A model generated the notes under the pieces. That model was not told the DNA's origin. It saw nothing but the letters and a program-made list of their open reading frames with translations, and ran no database searches. Both the position numbers and the translations under genes were made by a program. From an uncultured Persicitalea sp. (lineage in GTDB: Bacteria > Bacteroidota > Bacteroidia > Cytophagales > Spirosomataceae), in the NCBI GenBank assembly GCA_950075905.1, contig CATMVR010000147.1, positions 1-9,131 of the forward strand: a stretch of 9,131 bases of DNA, in the 5' to 3' direction. This document shows positions 6,073-9,131 of this stretch, piece by piece. How positions within the stretch are numbered: position 1 is the first letter of the stretch; each line of letters opens with the position of its first letter.

Positions 6073-7203
6073 TTAATGAGAAAACAGGGGTAAAATGACC
6101 GTAAAACGGTCGGTTGATTCTTCTATGTAAATGTCAGACGGGCCGCCGGGCTGTCGCTGCGCCAGCAAGCGGTACTTGGCAGCGATATTGCTCAAGCCAA
6201 CCCGATTGGACTGCACCCGCACCACGCGTTTTTGCAGGTTGTTGCGCACCATAAGCCGACCATCTTCTGTGGTTTTAATTTCGATGTGCAAGGGCTTTCC
6301 CGCCAGGGTAATGTTGTGTTTCACGGCGTTTTCAACCAACAGCTGCAGCGTAAGGGGAGGGAGAAACCAGGATTTGTAGGCTTCCCCGATTTCTATGCTT
6401 ACCGATACCCCCTTCCCGTAGCGGGTAGTTAGCAGATGCACGTACGAGCGAATGAAGTCCAGCTCGGTGGATAGGATAGTAAGCTCGGCTTCGTTGGTCT
6501 GCAGCAGGTAGCGGTACACCTTGGACATTTCGTCTACAAACTCTTCTGCCTGCCGGGGTTCGTCGGCAATAAGCGACGAAAGGGAGTTGAGGGAATTGAA
6601 AAGAAAGTGGGGATTCACCTGACTTTTCAGGCCATCGAGCTGGCTTTGCAGGTTGCTTTTTTCGAGTCGCTCCTTTTCAAGCATACTTTTTTTCCATTTT
6701 TCGGTAGAGTAAAAACTCTCGTAGATGCCAATGGAAATCAGATTGGCGGCCAGATTCATCAGCACCAGCTTAATCAGCGACTCGGGGGAATAGGTATAGC
6801 CAAACAAATGGAGAGAATTATAGGCAATAACGGTACTCACTACCGCCAGAAGCGTGATGGTACATACCACCAGAAGGGTCATCAGTACCCGCCTTACCAC
6901 CTGGTCCAGCGCCGGATAACGATTCATGATATCTTCAATGACGTAGTCGAGGGAAATAAAAACTGCACTGACGAGCACGAAATTCAGGAAAGTTGGCAAA
7001 ATAAAGTACAGTGGCTCCCGGAAGTAACGGTCGCCTACCAGAAAATAGCTGGCCAGCAGTACGTATACGGGTACCAGCAGCAAAAATTGCCACTTGGTTC
7101 GGGAAAGGAAGCGTAGCCAGTGCATGCGAAAGAGATGCGAAATGTTTGCCATTGTCAGGATGTAAATGTCGCTGGTTATGCCCGTAAAGAACCATCCAAT
7201 CAT
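6073..7203 (-). CDS. LytS-type sensor histidine kinase
   Basis: The protein has 376 residues. Four membrane segments are apparent at about 39-56, 64-85, 105-128 and 143-162, with almost no extracellular domain, so it probably senses a membrane or intramembrane signal. A short coiled coil (166-195) leads to the His_kinase dimerisation motif QVNPHFLFNSLNSLSSLI, with H199 as phosphorylation site. The ATPase domain has the N-box LLVENAVKHN (N292 region) and a G-box RVGLSNIAAKY (G337). It partners the LytTR regulator immediately downstream, 16 bases away. The start is uncertain: ATG at 7203 is annotated because an AT-rich stretch precedes it, but ATG at 7152 would give a protein beginning MANISHLF and removes 17 residues of doubtful value. 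Confidence 0.95.
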   Translation of the reverse strand: MIGWFFTGITSDIYILTMANISHLFRMHWLRFLSRTKWQFLLLVPVYVLLASYFLVGDRYFREPLYFILPTFLNFVLVSAVFISLDYVIEDIMNRYPALDQVVRRVLMTLLVVCTITLLAVVSTVIAYNSLHLFGYTYSPESLIKLVLMNLAANLISIGIYESFYSTEKWKKSMLEKERLEKSNLQSQLDGLKSQVNPHFLFNSLNSLSSLIADEPRQAEEFVDEMSKVYRYLLQTNEAELTILSTELDFIRSYVHLLTTRYGKGVSVSIEIGEAYKSWFLPPLTLQLLVENAVKHNITLAGKPLHIEIKTTEDGRLMVRNNLQKRVVRVQSNRVGLSNIAAKYRLLAQRQPGGPSDIYIEESTDRFTVILPLFSH

Positions 7204-7281
7204 GTCTGAGATGAAAAAACTAACCCATGAAGTGGGGGATTCTGCCGGTGAATTGCATGGATGTAAAAGAGAATAATGATG

Positions 7282-7301
7282 GAAATTTATTGAAAAATTT
7301 C
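7282..7301. repeat. Inverted repeat in the divergent intergenic region
   Basis: The 195 bases between the kinase and hydrolase genes (7204-7398) hold no gene. The only clear structure is GAAATTT (7282-7288) and AAATTTC (7295-7301), separated by six bases. It could be an operator for either divergent gene, or simply AT-rich chance. No convincing TTTG/TAnnTTTG promoter was found for either direction. Confidence 0.35.
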
Positions 7302-7398
7302 AGAAGCTTACCCACGTAGCAGCTCGCTGGCATGGTGAATATATTACCCAACCGAGAAGGTTGCGCCCAAAACGCTTGTATAACTAAAACAGAATAAT

Positions 7399-8304
7399 AT
7401 GGAAACCGAACTAAAAACGCTTCCGGTGGTACAGCACCACCAGAAAGCCGGGAAGTATATGCATCTGGATAGCATGAAGCTTTTTTACCTCGATGAAGGG
7501 AAGGGTGACGTTGTGTTTTGTATCCATGGCGTACCGACGTCTTCCTTTTTGTACCGGAAAGTAGTCAGCCAGATAGCCCGCCAGGGACTCCGGGGCGTGG
7601 CCCTGGACCTACCCGGACTGGGGCTTTCCGATCGTCCCGAAAATTTCAGCTATCGTTTCAGCAACTTTGCTACCATTTGCCAGCTCTTTCTGGATCATCT
7701 GGCTATCCAAAGCTATCATCTGGTCATTCATGACATTGGGGCGCCGATAGGCCTGGCGCTGGCCGCCCGCCACCCTGAGCGCGTAAAATCCATCACGGTG
7801 CTCAACGCCATGCTTGACATCGAACACTTCCAGAAGCCTCTGCCCATGCGGCCCTTCGAGCTGCCGGTGTTTGGCGAAGCCGAGCTACTGACTTTAAACC
7901 ATACTACCTGGAAACTCATGATGAAGTACGCCGGCGTGGAAAACACCAACCACGTGCCCGATGAAGAAATAAATGCTTACATCGACCTCCTCAAACGGGA
8001 AGATAACGGTAAGGCCTTTTTGAAAATCATGCGAAATTTTGAACAGACGCCGGAGTTTAACCGGCAGTGCTATTCGGCTATTCACAACGCAACGTATCCC
8101 ATCCAACTGATCTGGGGCGCCCATGATCCCTTTCTGGACTTTGATACCTACGGGCAGCAGTTTCTGGAAGCAGCCCCCCGGGCTCAGGTGTACAAGGTAA
8201 ACAGCCGGCATTTTTTACAGGAAGAATACCCCGAGTTCATCGCGGAGAAAATAAATGAACTGGCAAAAAGTTCGGCCAGCTCACCTACCCAACCGGAGCT
8301 TTAG
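7399..8304 (+). CDS. Alpha/beta hydrolase, haloalkane dehalogenase/epoxide hydrolase-like
   Basis: The protein has 301 residues with no signal peptide, so it is cytoplasmic. The alpha/beta-hydrolase core includes the oxyanion-hole motif HGVPTSS (43-49), DLPGLGLSDRP (70-80) and the nucleophile elbow VIHDIGAPIGLALA, with Asp112 as the likely nucleophile. A cap domain lies roughly at 140-220. The core resumes with LIWGAHDPF (D243 possible acid) and SRHFLQEEYP, with H271 as catalytic base. An Asp nucleophile and HFLQEEYP are typical of haloalkane dehalogenases and epoxide hydrolases. However, the two residues that hold the halide in dehalogenases, Asn in HGNPTS and Trp in HDWG, are Val45 and Ile113 here. 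A true dehalogenase is therefore doubtful and another C-X, epoxide or ester hydrolase is possible. It is transcribed away from the kinase operon. Confidence 0.92.
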   Translation: METELKTLPVVQHHQKAGKYMHLDSMKLFYLDEGKGDVVFCIHGVPTSSFLYRKVVSQIARQGLRGVALDLPGLGLSDRPENFSYRFSNFATICQLFLDHLAIQSYHLVIHDIGAPIGLALAARHPERVKSITVLNAMLDIEHFQKPLPMRPFELPVFGEAELLTLNHTTWKLMMKYAGVENTNHVPDEEINAYIDLLKREDNGKAFLKIMRNFEQTPEFNRQCYSAIHNATYPIQLIWGAHDPFLDFDTYGQQFLEAAPRAQVYKVNSRHFLQEEYPEFIAEKINELAKSSASSPTQPEL

Positions 8305-8374
8305 CCACCCCGCAGGCATAGAAGGCATTCAGTACCTGCCGATGAGACAGCCAGAACCGTGCAGGCAGGCCAAC

Positions 8375-8788
8375 TTACAGATTCAAACAAAACTCATCAG
8401 GGGTCAGTATCTTTATTTCGCTTCCTTTGAAGTCCTTTACATTTCGCGTAATGATGCAGTCAATATTTCCTATGGAAGAGGCACAGAAAATCTGAATAGA
8501 ATCTTCAAAATCCTTATGGGTAGATCGTAGTCCTTTTTTGATAATGTCTACGTCAACTGCAATTACGGTGAGGAATTCCAAAAGATCATTCAGTACCTCT
8601 CTGAGATCTTTTTCTTCCATATACTTTTTCAACAAATAGTGTGTCGTAGCGATGGAATGGGAGGAGGTGAATAATTCAAGATTGCCTTCTTCTGCTCTTT
8701 GAAAAATCTCAATAGCATATTTGCTAAAAGGCTTTCGATCCGCAATCAGATCAACGATTATATTTGTATCGAGAAAGATTTTGGTCAT
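8375..8788 (-). CDS. PIN-domain toxin of a type II toxin-antitoxin system
   Basis: The 137-residue single-domain PIN (PilT N-terminus) protein is a predicted Mg-dependent RNase. The conserved acidic residues are present: D7 in FLDTN, D13 in IVDLI, the cluster D93-E95-D96 in KDFEDSIQ, and the N116/D119 region of ITRNVKDF. It ends with the usual EIKILTPDEF strand-helix. The first gene of the pair encodes a DUF6364-like antitoxin and overlaps it by four bases (ATGA at 8788-8785), so translation is coupled. Its length is normal and the frame is intact, so it should be active when free. It converges on the hydrolase gene, leaving 70 bases without a convincing terminator. Base composition looks AT-richer than the sulfatase or cytochrome genes. 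Confidence 0.95.
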   Translation of the reverse strand: MTKIFLDTNIIVDLIADRKPFSKYAIEIFQRAEEGNLELFTSSHSIATTHYLLKKYMEEKDLREVLNDLLEFLTVIAVDVDIIKKGLRSTHKDFEDSIQIFCASSIGNIDCIITRNVKDFKGSEIKILTPDEFCLNL

Positions 8789-9027
8789 AGATGCTTTTTT
8801 TCCAATTCCCTTCTCAATACTTGCTTTTCGTCAAAATCGGGGGGAAGATTGACAGCACCTACAATCTTTTTTAATTTGGGAGACAGCTCCGTTGTTACTT
8901 CTTCTTTTGTGATCGTATCAAGATAGTTCTCGATGATCTCCGATAGACTTCTTCCCGTATTCTTAGCGTATGATTTTGCGCGCGCTATTACTGATTTATC
9001 GACCGTCAAAGTGAGTTTTGTATTCAT
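8785..9027 (-). CDS. DUF6364-family antitoxin (ribbon-helix-helix type)
   Basis: The protein has 80 residues. The N-terminus MNTKLTLTVDKSVIARAKSY, then AKNTGRSLSEIIENYL, has the pattern of a ribbon-helix-helix DNA-binding unit: a strand at 2-9 and helices at about 10-22 and 26-38. The tail, with SPKLKKIVGAV and LPPDFDEKQ, matches the DUF6364 C-terminus that would wrap the PIN toxin. It should neutralise the toxin and, in complex with it, repress its own promoter. The ATG at 9027 is chosen because family members begin at this point; a TTG at 9075 would add 16 residues and overlap the promoter boxes. The stop codon overlaps the toxin start codon. Confidence 0.93.
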   Translation of the reverse strand: MNTKLTLTVDKSVIARAKSYAKNTGRSLSEIIENYLDTITKEEVTTELSPKLKKIVGAVNLPPDFDEKQVLRRELEKKHL

Positions 9028-9029
9028 GA

Positions 9030-9076
9030 CACGTGCATTTTTATTAAAAATACGTATAAGGTTTTGAATATCCAAA
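9030..9076 (-). promoter_or_regulatory. Promoter and possible operator of the antitoxin/toxin operon
   Basis: Read on the minus strand, TTTG (9076-9073), a 20-base spacer and TATTTTTA (9052-9045) match the Bacteroidota TTTG-N19-TAnnTTTG pattern with one mismatch. The ATG lies about 18 bases further on. The same stretch holds three palindromes: ATACGTAT (9050-9057), ATTTTT-ATT-AAAAAT (9037-9051) and CACGTG (9030-9035). They overlap or flank the -7 box, as expected for sites bound by a ribbon-helix-helix autorepressor. Bases 9077-9131 show nothing recognisable. Confidence 0.5.
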
Positions 9077-9131
9077 CGTCTGGCACCTACACCTCCGGGA
9101 AATCAAGGGATGCATTTAAGAGAAAAACTCC

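Noticed and set aside
8335..8369. Terminator between the hydrolase and the toxin gene
   Set aside because: CCTGCC and GGCAGG can pair, but the loop is over 20 bases and no T-run follows in either direction.

Overview
The window looks like chromosomal DNA of a member of the Bacteroidota, most likely an aerobic Cytophagales-type bacterium (Dyadobacter/Spirosoma relatives). The grounds are: a LytS-type histidine kinase paired with a LytTR response regulator; a lipoprotein joining a haem c motif to FG-GAP-like repeats; a secreted sugar isomerase-like TIM barrel; a DUF6364/PIN toxin-antitoxin pair; AT-rich leaders without Shine-Dalgarno sequences; and some matches to the Bacteroidota promoter pattern TTTG-N19-TAnnTTTG. 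The genus is an inference. No rRNA, tRNA, CRISPR array or complete insertion sequence was seen.

Layout, left to right. Positions 1-870 (+) hold the C-terminal part of a sulfatase cut by the window edge. Positions 941-1402 (+) hold a small lipoprotein. Positions 1522-3096 (+) hold a cytochrome c/FG-GAP lipoprotein preceded by an exact -7-type promoter box. Positions 3120-3427 are non-coding and hold a striking mirror-symmetric set of short palindromes followed by a terminator-like hairpin. Positions 3566-4462 (+) hold an exported sugar phosphate isomerase/epimerase-like protein. It converges on a two-gene minus-strand unit of unknown function (5139-4894 and 4850-4467), whose stop codon lies inside its own terminator hairpin. 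Positions 7203-5280 (-) hold a histidine kinase and LytTR regulator operon. Positions 7399-8304 (+) hold a divergently transcribed alpha/beta hydrolase of the haloalkane dehalogenase/epoxide hydrolase type. Positions 9027-8375 (-) hold an AT-richer antitoxin/toxin pair with overlapping genes and palindromes in its promoter.

How the genes may work together. The left third is compatible with breakdown of sulfated or oxidised glycans outside the cytoplasm: sulfate removal, an anchored cytochrome c that could accept electrons, and an exported sugar isomerase-like enzyme. None of these genes is tightly coupled, so a shared pathway is only inferred. The two-component pair is self-contained and its targets cannot be read from the sequence. 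The toxin-antitoxin pair is an independent accessory module.

The most unusual item is the 3120-3427 array. It has four 21-nt stem-loop units, two direct and two inverted, with exactly 75 nt between the units of each pair and a shared mirror axis at 3255. At mirrored positions in the two spacers sit hairpins of different sequence but the same placement, which suggests that structure rather than sequence is kept.
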